Notes: generated from the sequence alone by a model not told the origin. 64,000 bases of DNA from Planctomycetota bacterium (GCA_003669605.1 QWOP01000026.1:1-64000); one strand, 5' to 3'; numbered from the stretch's first letter, positions 1 to 7,880 are shown. Made by a program: numbers and translations.

Positions 1-35
1 CATACACTCCTCGTGCCTCGCTCTCGGTAGGGGGA

Positions 36-56
36 AATCGCGGCTTCGCCGCGATT
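36..56. repeat. Perfect 9-bp inverted repeat
   Basis: The arms aatcgcggc (36-44) and gccgcgatt (48-56) flank a 3-nt loop. It lies 54 bases beyond the stop of the last gene of the minus-strand cassette and could end that transcript, but there is no T-tract on the minus side. The terminator role is only a guess from position. Confidence 0.4.
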
Positions 57-84
57 CTCCGCTCCGGGACCACTGCACAGTTGT

Positions 85-140
85 GCGCTGCATTTTTCGA
101 CCGACCGGGCTACCCCGCCGCGCGCTGCACTTTTCGACCG
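85..140. repeat. 19-nt near-perfect direct repeat
   Basis: Two copies of a 19-nt sequence (85-103 and 122-140) differ at one base and start 37 bases apart. The second copy overlaps the 3' end of the 110-268 gene, so the last residues of that protein are encoded by repeat sequence. It could be a footprint of duplication or of a recombination site at the edge of the small-gene cassette. No function is established. Confidence 0.6.
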
Positions 141-268
141 GCGTTCACAACCTGCGACCGAAGAAATCCACCGCACTGGTGTTTCGCGACTTGAACAGCA
201 GTCTCGAACCGCTCGTCCGCCTCGCGAATCAGGTCGCGACGCTCACGTCCACATTTGGCAATGTCCAT
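110..268 (-). CDS. Small basic protein, third gene of minus-strand cassette (52 aa)
   Basis: I do not recognise this protein. It begins MDIAKCGRERRDLIREADE and is rich in Arg, Lys and Glu, so it is probably a small soluble helical protein. The start is supported by a GAGGAG Shine-Dalgarno seven bases upstream of the ATG. It is preceded by two other small genes on the same strand (522-827 and 310-489), each with its own good ribosome site, and the short gaps suggest one transcript. Two Cys residues (positions 6 and 32) are too far apart for an obvious zinc knuckle. The C-terminal codons overlap a direct repeat. The case for a real gene rests on the ribosome site and context. Confidence 0.5.
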   Translation of the reverse strand: MDIAKCGRERRDLIREADERFETAVQVAKHQCGGFLRSQVVNAGRKVQRAAG

Positions 269-309
269 CGTTCCACTCCTCTTTGTGGGTCTTCTCCACC
301 ACAGCCGCA

Positions 310-489
310 TCACTCCTTGCCGACCTGGGGCTGGGGCGGCATGTTCTCTGGATCCTTCGAGAACCACCTCGGCCCGAGGACCTTGCCGTCTTTTGCTGCG
401 AGAGTCGCCGCGTACGTGCGGAACGCCAGGAACGCCGCTCTGGCGTTGCCGCCCGTTGGGATGTCGACACGTACAACTGGATCTGACAT
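310..489 (-). CDS. Small hypothetical protein, second gene of minus-strand cassette (59 aa)
   Basis: Unrecognised protein starting MSDPVVRVDIPTGGNARAA. A longer frame exists upstream, but the ATG at 489 is preceded by AAGGAA about nine bases away and gives the most natural N-terminus. The composition is ordinary for a soluble protein, with a short helical stretch (residues 15-30) and a Pro-rich, Gln-rich tail. It sits 32 bases after the arm-domain-like gene and 41 bases before the third small gene, all on the minus strand, which suggests co-transcription. No motif assigns a function. Confidence 0.5.
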   Translation of the reverse strand: MSDPVVRVDIPTGGNARAAFLAFRTYAATLAAKDGKVLGPRWFSKDPENMPPQPQVGKE

Positions 490-521
490 GACTTCGTTCC
501 TTGGGTTTAGGGGATGATCGT

Positions 522-827
522 TCACGCACCAACGACCCACCACGGGGCAGCGACGGCCGACGAGACCGGCACCAACAGTCGCGAGATGCCGGGATCTTCA
601 CGCCTCGTCGCGACGAACTCGCCGTGCTCGCGAATATGGGCGAACAGCTCATCGCGAAACTCGATCGCCCGTTCGAGGTCGCGGGTGCGAAGCGAGCGCC
701 GGATGCGACGCTTCCGATAGTCGAAGTGCAGGGTGTAATGAACCCAGTACACGCCGCCGTTGTTGAGCCACAGATGGTGATCGCGACGACGGGTGTTGAT
801 CCGAATCGACAAGTGTCCGATCGGCAT
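522..827 (-). CDS. Stand-alone arm-type DNA-binding domain-like protein (101 aa), first gene of cassette
   Basis: Residues about 15-65 (LWLNNGGVYWVHYTLHFDY, then a basic RKRRIRRSLRTRD stretch and ERAIEFRDELF) have the pattern of the N-terminal arm-binding domain of tyrosine integrases: a strand-rich segment with aromatic residues, a basic hairpin, then a helix. No catalytic integrase domain follows, because the frame stops at 101 residues. The start at 827 has AAGGAG seven bases upstream, better than any earlier ATG. Two downstream small genes share the strand. It may be a DNA-binding accessory factor or a remnant of an integrase. The arm-domain assignment is by eye and is inference. Confidence 0.55.
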   Translation of the reverse strand: MPIGHLSIRINTRRRDHHLWLNNGGVYWVHYTLHFDYRKRRIRRSLRTRDLERAIEFRDELFAHIREHGEFVATRREDPGISRLLVPVSSAVAAPWWVVGA

Positions 828-859
828 GGCAAGCTCCTTTCGCTGTCGTGTTTTTTCAT

Positions 860-907
860 CCGGAACGTTCCGGACGACGCATCCTCGGGACTCATTGCTG
901 AGTCCCG
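860..907 (-). promoter_or_regulatory. Palindrome plus hairpin in the leader of the small-gene cassette
   Basis: A perfect 14-bp palindrome, ccggaacgttccgg (860-873), lies 33 bases upstream of the 827 start. A 9-bp perfect hairpin (886-894 pairing with 899-907, loop ttgc) lies just before it on the minus strand. The palindrome could be an operator for a dimeric regulator and the hairpin a leader structure. No promoter hexamers were clear. Confidence 0.4.
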
Positions 908-1095
908 GAACCACCTTGTCAGCGAGGCAGAGGCCTCCGCTGCTAGGTTGGACGGTCGACCCCTTGCGGGGCCGGCCAATCGAGACGAATGCTGCAGTCA
1001 CCATACGTTGCCCGTCGCAGATTGTTCAACGGGGCGAGACGCGCGAAGAGTGTCATAGTTCGGCTGGGGGGCGGGGGACTGCGTAAAACATCTCC

Positions 1096-2013
1096 ATGAA
1101 CGTTTTCTTCAGCCCGGAATACGTCTTCGCTGAGTACGGCTTCGAGACCACTCGAAAAGCCGGCTGGGTCGCCGAATCGCTCGTGCGACGGCCGCTGCCG
1201 GGACTGCGGATCGTCGCCCCGCCGGCGATCCCACGGGAGTCGCTCATCGCCGTGCACTCAGCCGACTATGTCGACGCCGTAGCGACGGGCCAGCCGGCAA
1301 GGCTCGCATCGTCCCAGGGGTTTGTCTGGGGGCCCCGGCTCTACTCGTCGATCGCTGCCTCTGTCGGTGGCGTGATCGCAGCGGCCCGGGAGGGAGAGAT
1401 CTCCGGATCCCTGTCGAGCGGCCTCCACCATGCCCGACACGGCCACGGCTGCGGCTTCTGCACGTTCAACGGCCTCGCGATCGCCGCGAAGGACGCGATC
1501 CGTCGCGGCGTCCCCTCGGTGCTGATTCTCGACTTCGATGCCCACTGCGGCGGTGGCACGGCGTCCCTGATTGCCGACGAGCCACGGATCACGCAACTCG
1601 ATATCTCCACCAACGACTTCGACTCCTACCCCGAGTCGGCCAATGCCCGCGTCGTGATCGCCGACAGGCACAACTACCTGCAGACGATTGAGCGCGAGCT
1701 CGACCGGCTTGGCCAGGCCGGCTACGGCCTCGTGCTCTACAACGCCGGCGTCGACCCGGCGGGAGATGGCGTCCTCCAGAGCGATCTCGTCACCCGCGAG
1801 GAGATCGTCTTCGAGTGGATCGACAGTCAGGATTCGCCGGCGGCGTTCGTGCTCGCCGGTGGCTACGTCGGCGACGGCCTGACACGGGATGAGCTGGTGA
1901 GGCTGCATGTCGCGACGGTCACAAAAGCGCACGAGATCTGGGGACGACAACAGGCCGCGAAGCAGCGACATTCCAACCGGTGGCGACTTGGTGAAGAGGA
2001 GGTGACCCGCTGA
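1096..2013 (+). CDS. Histone-deacetylase-family (HDAC/AcuC-like) amidohydrolase
   Basis: This 305-residue protein has the HDAC fold signature: L-H-H at 110-112, metal ligands D148 and H150 in DFDAHCGGGT, the third ligand D220 in YNAGVDP, and the transition-state tyrosine Y257 in LAGGY. Bacterial members are zinc-dependent deacetylases acting on acetyl-lysine, acetylpolyamines or acetoin-type substrates in the cytoplasm. The length matches small bacterial HDAC-like enzymes. A Cys replaces the common second His after H150, which occurs in the family. The ATG at 1096 lacks a good ribosome site. A perfect AGGAGG near its 3' end may serve the downstream small frame. The substrate cannot be told from sequence. 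Confidence 0.88.
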   Translation: MNVFFSPEYVFAEYGFETTRKAGWVAESLVRRPLPGLRIVAPPAIPRESLIAVHSADYVDAVATGQPARLASSQGFVWGPRLYSSIAASVGGVIAAAREGEISGSLSSGLHHARHGHGCGFCTFNGLAIAAKDAIRRGVPSVLILDFDAHCGGGTASLIADEPRITQLDISTNDFDSYPESANARVVIADRHNYLQTIERELDRLGQAGYGLVLYNAGVDPAGDGVLQSDLVTREEIVFEWIDSQDSPAAFVLAGGYVGDGLTRDELVRLHVATVTKAHEIWGRQQAAKQRHSNRWRLGEEEVTR

Positions 2014-2015
2014 CC

Positions 2016-2111
2016 GTGGTGCGTTTACCCGGCGAGACGCTGGAGGCCTCCATCCGCCGGGTGAATCGGCTGGCCGAGGGGATGGGGATGGTGGGCGCGG
2101 ACGAGGAATGA
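2016..2111 (+). CDS. Possible 31-aa peptide after the HDAC-like gene
   Basis: A GTG-started frame (VVRLPGETLEASIRRVN...) begins two bases after the HDAC-like stop, with AGGAGGTG about a dozen bases upstream. It ends in an ATGA overlap with a longer frame that reads into the next gene. The arrangement looks like translational coupling, but the peptide is short and unrecognised. It could be spurious. Confidence 0.25.
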   Translation: MVRLPGETLEASIRRVNRLAEGMGMVGADEE

Positions 2112-2197
2112 ATCCGGATGATGTTGCCGGGAGCCGGCACCTCGGACTCGCCGGACCCCGGAGAAGCCGGGTGATCGACCGGCAGAGGGAAAATGCC

Positions 2198-2524
2198 ATG
2201 TACGACATCGACGAGATCGCGAAGAACTCGGCGGGGAATTGGAAGACTCTGGCCGAGTTCTCCGTTCCAGCCGACACCGACAGTCCCAACGAGTGGTCGA
2301 TGGCATGGCTCATCCACCCGGATAGCACGCCAGAGGAACACGAGCATTACGCGACCGTCGCCAAGGAAATGGCCACGTTTGGCGACGATGCTCGCTGGAT
2401 TACCCAGCCGCACTGGGGGACCGGCACGTTGGGTGGCTTCTGGATCCGCGTATTCAACGACGGCCGCGTGACGCCGGCGTTCAAGCGTCTCTGCGAGATC
2501 GAGATCGCTTCGTTTGATCAATGA
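2198..2524 (+). CDS. Hypothetical protein (108 aa)
   Basis: I do not recognise this family. The protein begins MYDIDEIAKNSAGNWKTLAE and contains several Trp and His residues in its middle, consistent with a small soluble enzyme-like or binding fold. The ATG at 2198 has AGAGGG eight bases upstream. The same frame is open from an ATG at 2108 that overlaps the stop of a 31-aa frame, but the extra 30 residues look non-native. It lies 184 bases after the HDAC-like gene on the same strand and may be co-transcribed with it. Confidence 0.6.
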   Translation: MYDIDEIAKNSAGNWKTLAEFSVPADTDSPNEWSMAWLIHPDSTPEEHEHYATVAKEMATFGDDARWITQPHWGTGTLGGFWIRVFNDGRVTPAFKRLCEIEIASFDQ

Positions 2525-2543
2525 CGTGTCGGCCGTGGCGTGA

Positions 2544-2750
2544 TCAGTCGTCCCCACCCCCGATTCTCCCAAGGATCGCCGCTGCTGCTGCCGCCCCAAC
2601 GCCGGCGGCCAAGGGCGTGACAACCGCCATGACCAGGAGCATGCCGCGAAGCGGACGCCGGTGGACGCCGAGCAGAGCAAGGGCCGCCGTCGTCGCGAAC
2701 AGTGCCAGGGTGAACCAGCCGCTGTGGGCCGTCCCCGGCGACCCGCTCAT
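2544..2750 (-). CDS. Small membrane protein (68 aa), two predicted TM helices
   Basis: From the ATG at 2750 the frame encodes MSGSPGTAHSGWFTLALF..., with two hydrophobic stretches (about residues 12-28 and 35-60, the second Ala/Gly/Val-rich) separated by a basic HRRPLRG loop. This suits a tiny inner-membrane hairpin protein. The ribosome site is weak (AAGCGG). It converges with the 2198 gene, with 19 bases between stops. A longer version from 2861 would add an Arg-rich N-terminus that looks spurious. Function unknown. Confidence 0.4.
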   Translation of the reverse strand: MSGSPGTAHSGWFTLALFATTAALALLGVHRRPLRGMLLVMAVVTPLAAGVGAAAAAAILGRIGGGDD

Positions 2751-2939
2751 GTTTCGAACCGCTTTGCCCTCCTGCCCAAGGGCGAGCCCGAGTCGGCGAG
2801 TCGCTTCAGGTCGGCGGAGCCCACAGGGCCACGCTTCTGGCCGTCGCTGTTGTAGAATCAATCAGACGCCATGTGCAAAATGCTCCGTGCGGGAAAGGGA
2901 CCGCAGGTGTCTACAACGCCGCCGGGCCGGAGGCGAGGC

Positions 2940-2969
2940 GGCGTACTGTGTCATGGCGTACTGTGTCAT
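2940..2969. repeat. Perfect tandem duplication of 15 bp
   Basis: The unit ggcgtactgtgtcat occurs twice head to tail (2940-2954, 2955-2969), 43 bases upstream of the NHL-protein start. It adds five in-frame codons to the longer upstream frame, and this argues that the true start is the later ATG at 3012. It looks like a recent slippage event. Confidence 0.85.
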
Positions 2970-3011
2970 AGTGATGGGGATCGATCACCCTTCGGCCTGG
3001 TCCCGCCCGCC

Positions 3012-3974
3012 ATGCTGCCCACGAAACCCACCCGCCGAGACTGGCTTCTCGCTTCTGCGGCCATCACGCTGGCTGGGCGTCGCCTCATCGCGCACGACCT
3101 GGACCCCTCCTGGCCAGCTGGCCGGATCGTCCAGGCCCAGGTCAGCGGCGTGGCCGTCGACGGGGAAGGGCGAGTGCTCGTCCTCAATCGGGGCGAGAAT
3201 CACTGGATGCCGCAGGGAGCGTTCAAGCGGCAGAAGATCAAGGAGTCGGCAGTCCTCCTCGTCGATCCTGACTCGGGGAAGGTCGGAGCGACGTGGGGCG
3301 CGGGCACGTTCATCATGCCCCACCAGATCGTCGTCGCCCCCGGAGGCAACGTGTGGGTGGTCGACGTCGGGCTGCATCAGGTGATCGAGTTCGACCCCGA
3401 GGGAAAGAAGCTCCGTTCGATCGGTGGGCCGAAGGTTCGGTTCAACATGCCGACTGATCTGGCCTTCCTCTCCGACGGTTCGTTCGTCGTTTCGGACGGC
3501 TACCTGAACAGCCGAGTGGTAAAGTTCTCGGCTGATGGAAAGCTCGTCGCGGCGTGGGGCACCAAGGGCTCACGGCCGCTCCAATTCAACGTGCCGCACA
3601 GCGTGGCCGTGGACGACAGGGACCGGATCTACGTGGCCGACCGGGAGAATGACCGCATTCAAGTACTCGACGCCGACGGGCGGTTCCTCGCCGCGTGGAC
3701 CGACGTCGATCGGCCGATCACCGCGCGCTACGCCGGCGACTCGCTCTTCGTTCTCTCGAACCTCGACGCCGACCGGGGCATCGTCCGTCGGCTCGACCTC
3801 CAAGGGCGGGTGCTCGACTCGTTCCCTACAAAGCCGGCCGGTACGACGGAAGACTTCGAGTGGCCGCACGGGTTGGCGGTCGCTGCCGGCGGACAGGACG
3901 TATACGTGGGGTTCACGCTGACCGGGCGGCGGGTCCACAGGTACCGGAGTGGAGACGCGACAAGGGCGGAGTGA
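3012..3974 (+). CDS. Exported NHL-repeat six-bladed beta-propeller (peptidyl-alpha-amidating-lyase-like)
   Basis: The 320-residue protein starts with MLPTKPTRRDWLLASAAIT, a twin-arginine-type leader. The rest consists of repeated propeller strands such as VSGVAVDGEGRVLVLNRG, HQIVVAPGGNVWVVDVG, TDLAFLSDGSFVVSDGY and HSVAVDDRDRIYVADRENDR, the pattern of NHL repeats, closest to peptidylglycine alpha-hydroxyglycine amidating lyase-like proteins. Conserved His and Tyr residues sit in the blades, but catalysis cannot be assumed. The ATG at 3012 is preferred because the earlier frame includes a tandem duplication and non-protein-like sequence. It probably acts in the periplasm or paryphoplasm as a binding protein or lyase. 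Confidence 0.8.
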   Translation: MLPTKPTRRDWLLASAAITLAGRRLIAHDLDPSWPAGRIVQAQVSGVAVDGEGRVLVLNRGENHWMPQGAFKRQKIKESAVLLVDPDSGKVGATWGAGTFIMPHQIVVAPGGNVWVVDVGLHQVIEFDPEGKKLRSIGGPKVRFNMPTDLAFLSDGSFVVSDGYLNSRVVKFSADGKLVAAWGTKGSRPLQFNVPHSVAVDDRDRIYVADRENDRIQVLDADGRFLAAWTDVDRPITARYAGDSLFVLSNLDADRGIVRRLDLQGRVLDSFPTKPAGTTEDFEWPHGLAVAAGGQDVYVGFTLTGRRVHRYRSGDATRAE

Positions 3975-4106
3975 GTTTCCGGGGATTCGACTCGCCGGGC
4001 TGAGTACCGCATTACCGAACAGATGGCGGTGACCTGCCCCCCCTTCAACAGCACCACTTCCAGAGAGAGAATCTAGGGGGGGAGCAACCTCAGAAAGGCT
4101 CCAATT

Positions 4107-4217
4107 CCACGCGGAAAAAAGGAACTGGCTGAGCAGATCATCCCCAAGTTTCGAGAGTTGGAGGTGGAGGTGCGGAGAGGCAAGGCTGCCGCGGAGGCGG
4201 TCATGAAGATCGGCATA
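4107..4217 (+). pseudogene. Remnant of an IS3-family transposase OrfA
   Basis: The frame encodes PRGKKELAEQIIPKFRELEV and continues to EVRRGKAAAEAVMKIGI. This matches the N-terminal helix-turn-helix of IS3-family OrfA proteins, which commonly read like EQIIPKLREAEVELARGK...IGI. The similarity stops after KIGI, where the conserved TYYRWR segment should follow. There is no start codon, no second half and no OrfB, so this is a decayed fragment. The rest of the 404-base gap between 3974 and 4379 holds nothing else I can support. Confidence 0.6.
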
Positions 4218-4378
4218 CTGCTCCGCCCTATCGCACGGCAATTGGCTTCCACGAGTCGTTCGATTTGGTTCGTGCCTTCTTCTCTCTCCCAGCCGCCCTC
4301 CAGGCCCACGGGGCGACCGGGTGAGAATCGCAGCCCACTTTGTGGAGGGGAGGATTCGGCCATGACAGCACGCGGGTG

Positions 4379-5263
4379 CTATCCCCCCAGTCGATAGGGA
4401 TCGGATTGCTCCGAGCCGATTTGGGAGATGTCTTGGCGGTACGGAAGCCCTAAGGCTGAGCCCGGAACCGGATGGAGTTGCTCCCCGGGCTGCGGTGCGG
4501 GGCTCGCAATCACGTTATGAACATTCATCTGGGTGGTGCGCGAGCGATTTTCCTCCAACTCAAACTGCCGCCGGGCGATGCGGGCCTTGGTCTCGATGTC
4601 TTGGCACAGTCGATAGACCTTCAATGCCTGGTCTGTGATCAGGCGATGAATGATGCAGGTGCTGCCGTCAGCGCACCCCGCCGAGAGACTGCTGGTAAAA
4701 AACCCCTGCTGGATCTTCACGTCCTGCATGTCGACGTAGTTGACGTCGAACATATCAACCTTGTTAAAGAACCGCTTGAACAACATCAAGCGATGCGAGG
4801 ACAGCAGGACAATGTCAGCGAAGACTGAGAAGGGGAACTTTCGCTGCACGGCGATCGCCACCGGTTCCTCATACTCCATCAGATAGGGTTCAATGATCGC
4901 AAACTTATCGGCTTCGCCGGAGAGAGCCGCCCGGAGACGCTGGCGATCTTTGGAAAACTCCTCGCGGTGCGTCGGCTGCACCTCCAGCGCCGCGTCGATG
5001 ACGCGGCGGCCCGAGGGCCCAGGAGCGGCAGCCTGCTGGAGAGGCGGCGGATGGGAGACGCTTTCGCTCGCCGTCACGTGGGCCTGACTGACAGGAAACT
5101 TCAGGCCCTTGACCCGCCCGGCGGGGTACCACGGGCCATGCTGGTGCTGCGCAATATCGGTGCTGGCGTCGATCTTGCCATCGGCCGCAAGCTTCGAAAG
5201 ACGCTGGTTGTCCAAGGGGCCGAAGACCTGTCCGTTGCCGCGCACAAACCATGCTGATGGCAC
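4379..5263 (-). CDS. GYF_2 domain plus bacterial PH-like domain protein
   Basis: The N-terminus (AWFVRGNGQVFGPLDNQRLS... to about residue 55) is a GYF_2 domain, a module common in planctomycetes with the W-x-x-x-G-x-x-x-GP pattern. Residues about 125-240 (YLMEYEEPVAIAVQRKFPFS then strands ending in a LMLFKRFFNK segment) resemble a bacterial PH-like domain that may bind lipid or peptide. The C-terminus is a helix followed by a Pro/Gln-rich tail. The start is set at GTG 5263 because CAGGAG lies nine bases upstream and the GYF domain begins within five residues; the longer frame adds non-native residues. Probably cytoplasmic or membrane-peripheral (294 aa). Partner unknown. Confidence 0.72.
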   Translation of the reverse strand: MPSAWFVRGNGQVFGPLDNQRLSKLAADGKIDASTDIAQHQHGPWYPAGRVKGLKFPVSQAHVTASESVSHPPPLQQAAAPGPSGRRVIDAALEVQPTHREEFSKDRQRLRAALSGEADKFAIIEPYLMEYEEPVAIAVQRKFPFSVFADIVLLSSHRLMLFKRFFNKVDMFDVNYVDMQDVKIQQGFFTSSLSAGCADGSTCIIHRLITDQALKVYRLCQDIETKARIARRQFELEENRSRTTQMNVHNVIASPAPQPGEQLHPVPGSALGLPYRQDISQIGSEQSDPYRLGG

Positions 5264-5403
5264 TGATAAAGTCTCCTGCGGGGGGCGGAATCTTCTCACT
5301 ATCGGGGATTTCCCCGTGGCCTGTCCACCGGAACCGCCCTGACGGTGGATCCCGACTCTTCCCCACACCCTCTCCTGGCCGACTGTTTCTCGACTAGAAC
5401 TGG

Positions 5404-5580
5404 CTGGGGATACACTACCGCAGCGACTACCCCAAGGCGATCAAGAGGGCGCCGCTCTTCAAAGCCCCGGACGTTTTCCCTGTGGAACTTGTGGAAGCAG
5501 GGGGGAGATCGATTTCGCTTGAGCGTGATATTCCCAGTCGTCGCTCCATCTGCTCCCCAATCCCAATCAGGACCTATCCA
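5404..5580 (+). pseudogene. Possible C-terminal remnant of a PAP2/vanadium-haloperoxidase-type protein
   Basis: In the 316-base divergent gap between 5263 and 5580 one frame reads LGIHYRSDYPKAIKRAPLFK. The GxHxRSD pattern is typical of the last acid-phosphatase motif of PAP2 and vanadium-haloperoxidase proteins. A stop codon lies three codons upstream and no start is present. The motif match is short and may be chance. Confidence 0.25.
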
Positions 5581-6821
5581 TGCGAGCCTGCCTGCTGGCG
5601 ATTTTATGTCTGCTGACGGGCATCAGCACCTCCCTGCGGGCCTGTGAGCCGGCCGCGACGACGGTAGCCCCAGGGCCGGTGTTCGATCTCGATCGGTTGT
5701 CGCGCGCACCGGCGACGTTTCCCGCTGATTCGTTCCAGCCCGGACCGGAGGGGAGCGAGCGGATCCGACCGCTCTTCTTCCAGGGCCCAGACTGGCAGGG
5801 AAAGCCGACGCAGATCTTCGCCTGGTACGGGGCACCAGAAAGGCAGACCGAGGCAAAACTCCCCGCGATGGTGCTGATCCATGGCGGCGGGGGAACGGCG
5901 TTTGATCGCTGGGTGAAGATCTGGAACGACCGGGGGTATGCGGCGATCGCCATCGATCTGTGCGGCTGCGTGCCGAAGGGAACATACGGCAACTGGCAGC
6001 GGCACCAGCTCGGTGGACCGCCGGGATGGGACGCGAGCTTTGACCAGATCGATCAACCTCCAGAGGACCAATGGCCGTTCCAGGCGGTGTCGGCAGTGGT
6101 CCTGGCACACTCCCTGGTGCGCTCGTTCCCAGAGGTCGATGCCGAGCGTGTCGGCGTCACCGGCATCTCATGGGGAGGGTATCTGACGGGCATCGTGGCG
6201 GGAGTCGATCCCCGCTTCCGCTTCGCCGTGCCGGTTTACGGATGCGGATTCCTCCAAGACAACTCCGCCTGGCTGCCACAGTTTGAGCGGATCGGCAGTC
6301 AGAAGGCAGCGCAGTGGACAGCTTGGTGGGATCCGAAAGCCTGGCTGCCCCGGGCGGAAATGCCGATCCTGTGGCTCAACGGCACCAACGATTTCGCCTA
6401 TCCCCCCGATTCCTGGCAGAAGTCGTACCGGCTGCCGCCAGGGCCGCGGACAGTCTCGATGCCGGTGCGGATGCCCCACGGACATGGCCCAGCAGGGGAA
6501 AACCCAGCCGAGATCCACGCCTTTGCCGACAGTTTCTCTTTTGGCGCCAAGCCGCTTGCCAGGGTGACCGGGCAGGGACGCGACGGGAATCGGGCGTGGG
6601 TCACGTTCGAGGCATCGCGGCCGATCCGCACTGCGGAACTGAACTTCACAACAGCCGGCGGGAAGTGGCAGGATCGGCTCTGGGAGACTCTCCCGGCGGA
6701 GTTTGAACACGCCGCCGGCCGGGCCACCGCCGAAATCCCTGCCGGGGCAACAGCCTGGTATCTCCATCTGGTTGATGATGCAGGGCTCGCCGTCAGTTCG
6801 GAGCATGGCGTGGCCGAGTGA
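5580..6821 (+). CDS. Secreted alpha/beta-hydrolase (acetyl-xylan-esterase / dienelactone-hydrolase-like)
   Basis: A signal peptide (residues 1-21, MRACLLAILCLLTGISTSLR) precedes an alpha/beta-hydrolase core: oxyanion region LIHGGGG at 99-105, nucleophile elbow GISWGG with Ser197, acid D271 in NGTND, and His300 or His302 in MPHGHG. After about residue 320 comes a beta-rich C-terminal domain. This layout matches planctomycete exported esterases of the acetyl-xylan-esterase type (413 aa), which remove acyl groups from polysaccharides or other extracellular substrates. A weak AGGA lies seven bases upstream of the ATG. It converges with the CHAD gene across a triplicated 16-bp repeat. The substrate is not defined by sequence. 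Confidence 0.82.
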   Translation: MRACLLAILCLLTGISTSLRACEPAATTVAPGPVFDLDRLSRAPATFPADSFQPGPEGSERIRPLFFQGPDWQGKPTQIFAWYGAPERQTEAKLPAMVLIHGGGGTAFDRWVKIWNDRGYAAIAIDLCGCVPKGTYGNWQRHQLGGPPGWDASFDQIDQPPEDQWPFQAVSAVVLAHSLVRSFPEVDAERVGVTGISWGGYLTGIVAGVDPRFRFAVPVYGCGFLQDNSAWLPQFERIGSQKAAQWTAWWDPKAWLPRAEMPILWLNGTNDFAYPPDSWQKSYRLPPGPRTVSMPVRMPHGHGPAGENPAEIHAFADSFSFGAKPLARVTGQGRDGNRAWVTFEASRPIRTAELNFTTAGGKWQDRLWETLPAEFEHAAGRATAEIPAGATAWYLHLVDDAGLAVSSEHGVAE

Positions 6822-6897
6822 CTGGCCATCCAGCCGCCCATCGGCAGGCGGGGCCTGACGGAGTTGACCCATCCATCAGTCTGTCGCGCCGCTTCCT

Positions 6898-6945
6898 GCC
6901 AGACCTCCACGCTGCCAGACCTCCACGCTGCCAAACCTCCACGCT
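6898..6945. repeat. Three tandem 16-bp copies in a convergent intergenic gap
   Basis: The unit gccagacctccacgct is present three times (6898-6913, 6914-6929, 6930-6945), the last with one change. It fills the space just after the CHAD stop codon and 76 bases past the esterase stop. It is a short slippage-type array with no sign of a gene. Confidence 0.85.
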
Positions 6946-7880
6946 CAAGGGTGGCTGCGGGGCCGCGCGAGCAGCAGGAACTCACCCAACCAGATCGAGG
7001 CGCGGAGATTCTTCAGAGCCACCCGCGCCAATGCCGACTCCCGCCGTGATAAGGCGGCGAGCGCCCCTTGCTGCGGGGCATCTCCAGCCCGCCGCGCCAT
7101 CCGCTGGAAACGGTTCCCGGCATGGACGAGGTCGACGACTTCACCGGCTTGATCCTGAAACCGGACGAGGCTCCTGAGCCGGAGAATCACCGGACTTGTC
7201 ACCCCGAGGATCTCGATCGCGTACCGAGTCTGCTTGGCGAGGATCCGCAACGCGTGGAGAGCCTCCGGGGCAGGTGGCCCCTCCGCCACCGCGCGGAGAA
7301 ACGCCCCCTCGGTCGCCGCCAACCGCCGGGCGGCGAATGTGCCAAACGGCTCCTCCGCCCGTCGCCCGCTGATCGCGGCAATCAGGCGCCGCACGCGGCG
7401 TTGCCACCGCACGCCAGACAACTGCCGCCGGGCCCGACGGATCGGCTTCCGCGCCGCCTCCTGCATCGGGGTTAGCATCGCGAGCACAGAACTGCTGCCA
7501 CGAGCGCCTTCCTTGGCACGCCGTCGCGTTGTCGCTGCCGGTCCACAACTGCCACCCAAGGCCTGGGCTCCAACCCGCTCCACCAAGAGATCGAGATCGC
7601 GGGCTTCCCCGGCCACGCGCCGCAGCGTCTTGAGCTGCTTTGCGAACCAGCGGCGTTTCTTCTCCGGGAGAAGTTTGCCAAACGTATCGAGCGCCGCTGT
7701 GCACCGCCTGGTCGCCACGCGGAGGGCATGGATCGGCTGGTGATCGTCCCCGTGAGCCGCTGCGGCACGGAGCATTCGGGGGATGGTCTTGAGCCTCTGG
7801 CGCAGCACCCGTGCCGCCACCCTCCCAGCCGGCTCGCCGGCCTTGGCCTCCACGCGCCATGGTTTCTTGAGGTGAGACAT
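6945..7880 (-). CDS. CHAD-domain protein
   Basis: The protein (311 aa from ATG 7880, MSHLKKPWRVEAKAGEPAGR) has the CHAD signature: HALRVATRRCTAAL near residue 55, LRRVAGEARDLDLL near 85, and a second half with LHALRILAKQTRYAIEIL. These conserved His, Arg and Lys residues form a basic pocket, and characterised CHAD domains bind inorganic polyphosphate or associate with polyphosphate granules. No CYTH catalytic domain is attached, so it is a stand-alone CHAD protein, likely cytoplasmic. The earlier ATG at 8015 would add 45 residues with no domain character. It ends next to the triplicated 16-bp repeat. Confidence 0.85.
   Translation of the reverse strand: MSHLKKPWRVEAKAGEPAGRVAARVLRQRLKTIPRMLRAAAAHGDDHQPIHALRVATRRCTAALDTFGKLLPEKKRRWFAKQLKTLRRVAGEARDLDLLVERVGAQALGGSCGPAATTRRRAKEGARGSSSVLAMLTPMQEAARKPIRRARRQLSGVRWQRRVRRLIAAISGRRAEEPFGTFAARRLAATEGAFLRAVAEGPPAPEALHALRILAKQTRYAIEILGVTSPVILRLRSLVRFQDQAGEVVDLVHAGNRFQRMARRAGDAPQQGALAALSRRESALARVALKNLRASIWLGEFLLLARPRSHP

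Noticed and set aside
83-517. Plus-strand frame across the small-gene cassette
   Set aside because: It is antisense to three frames with good ribosome sites and has no protein-like pattern.
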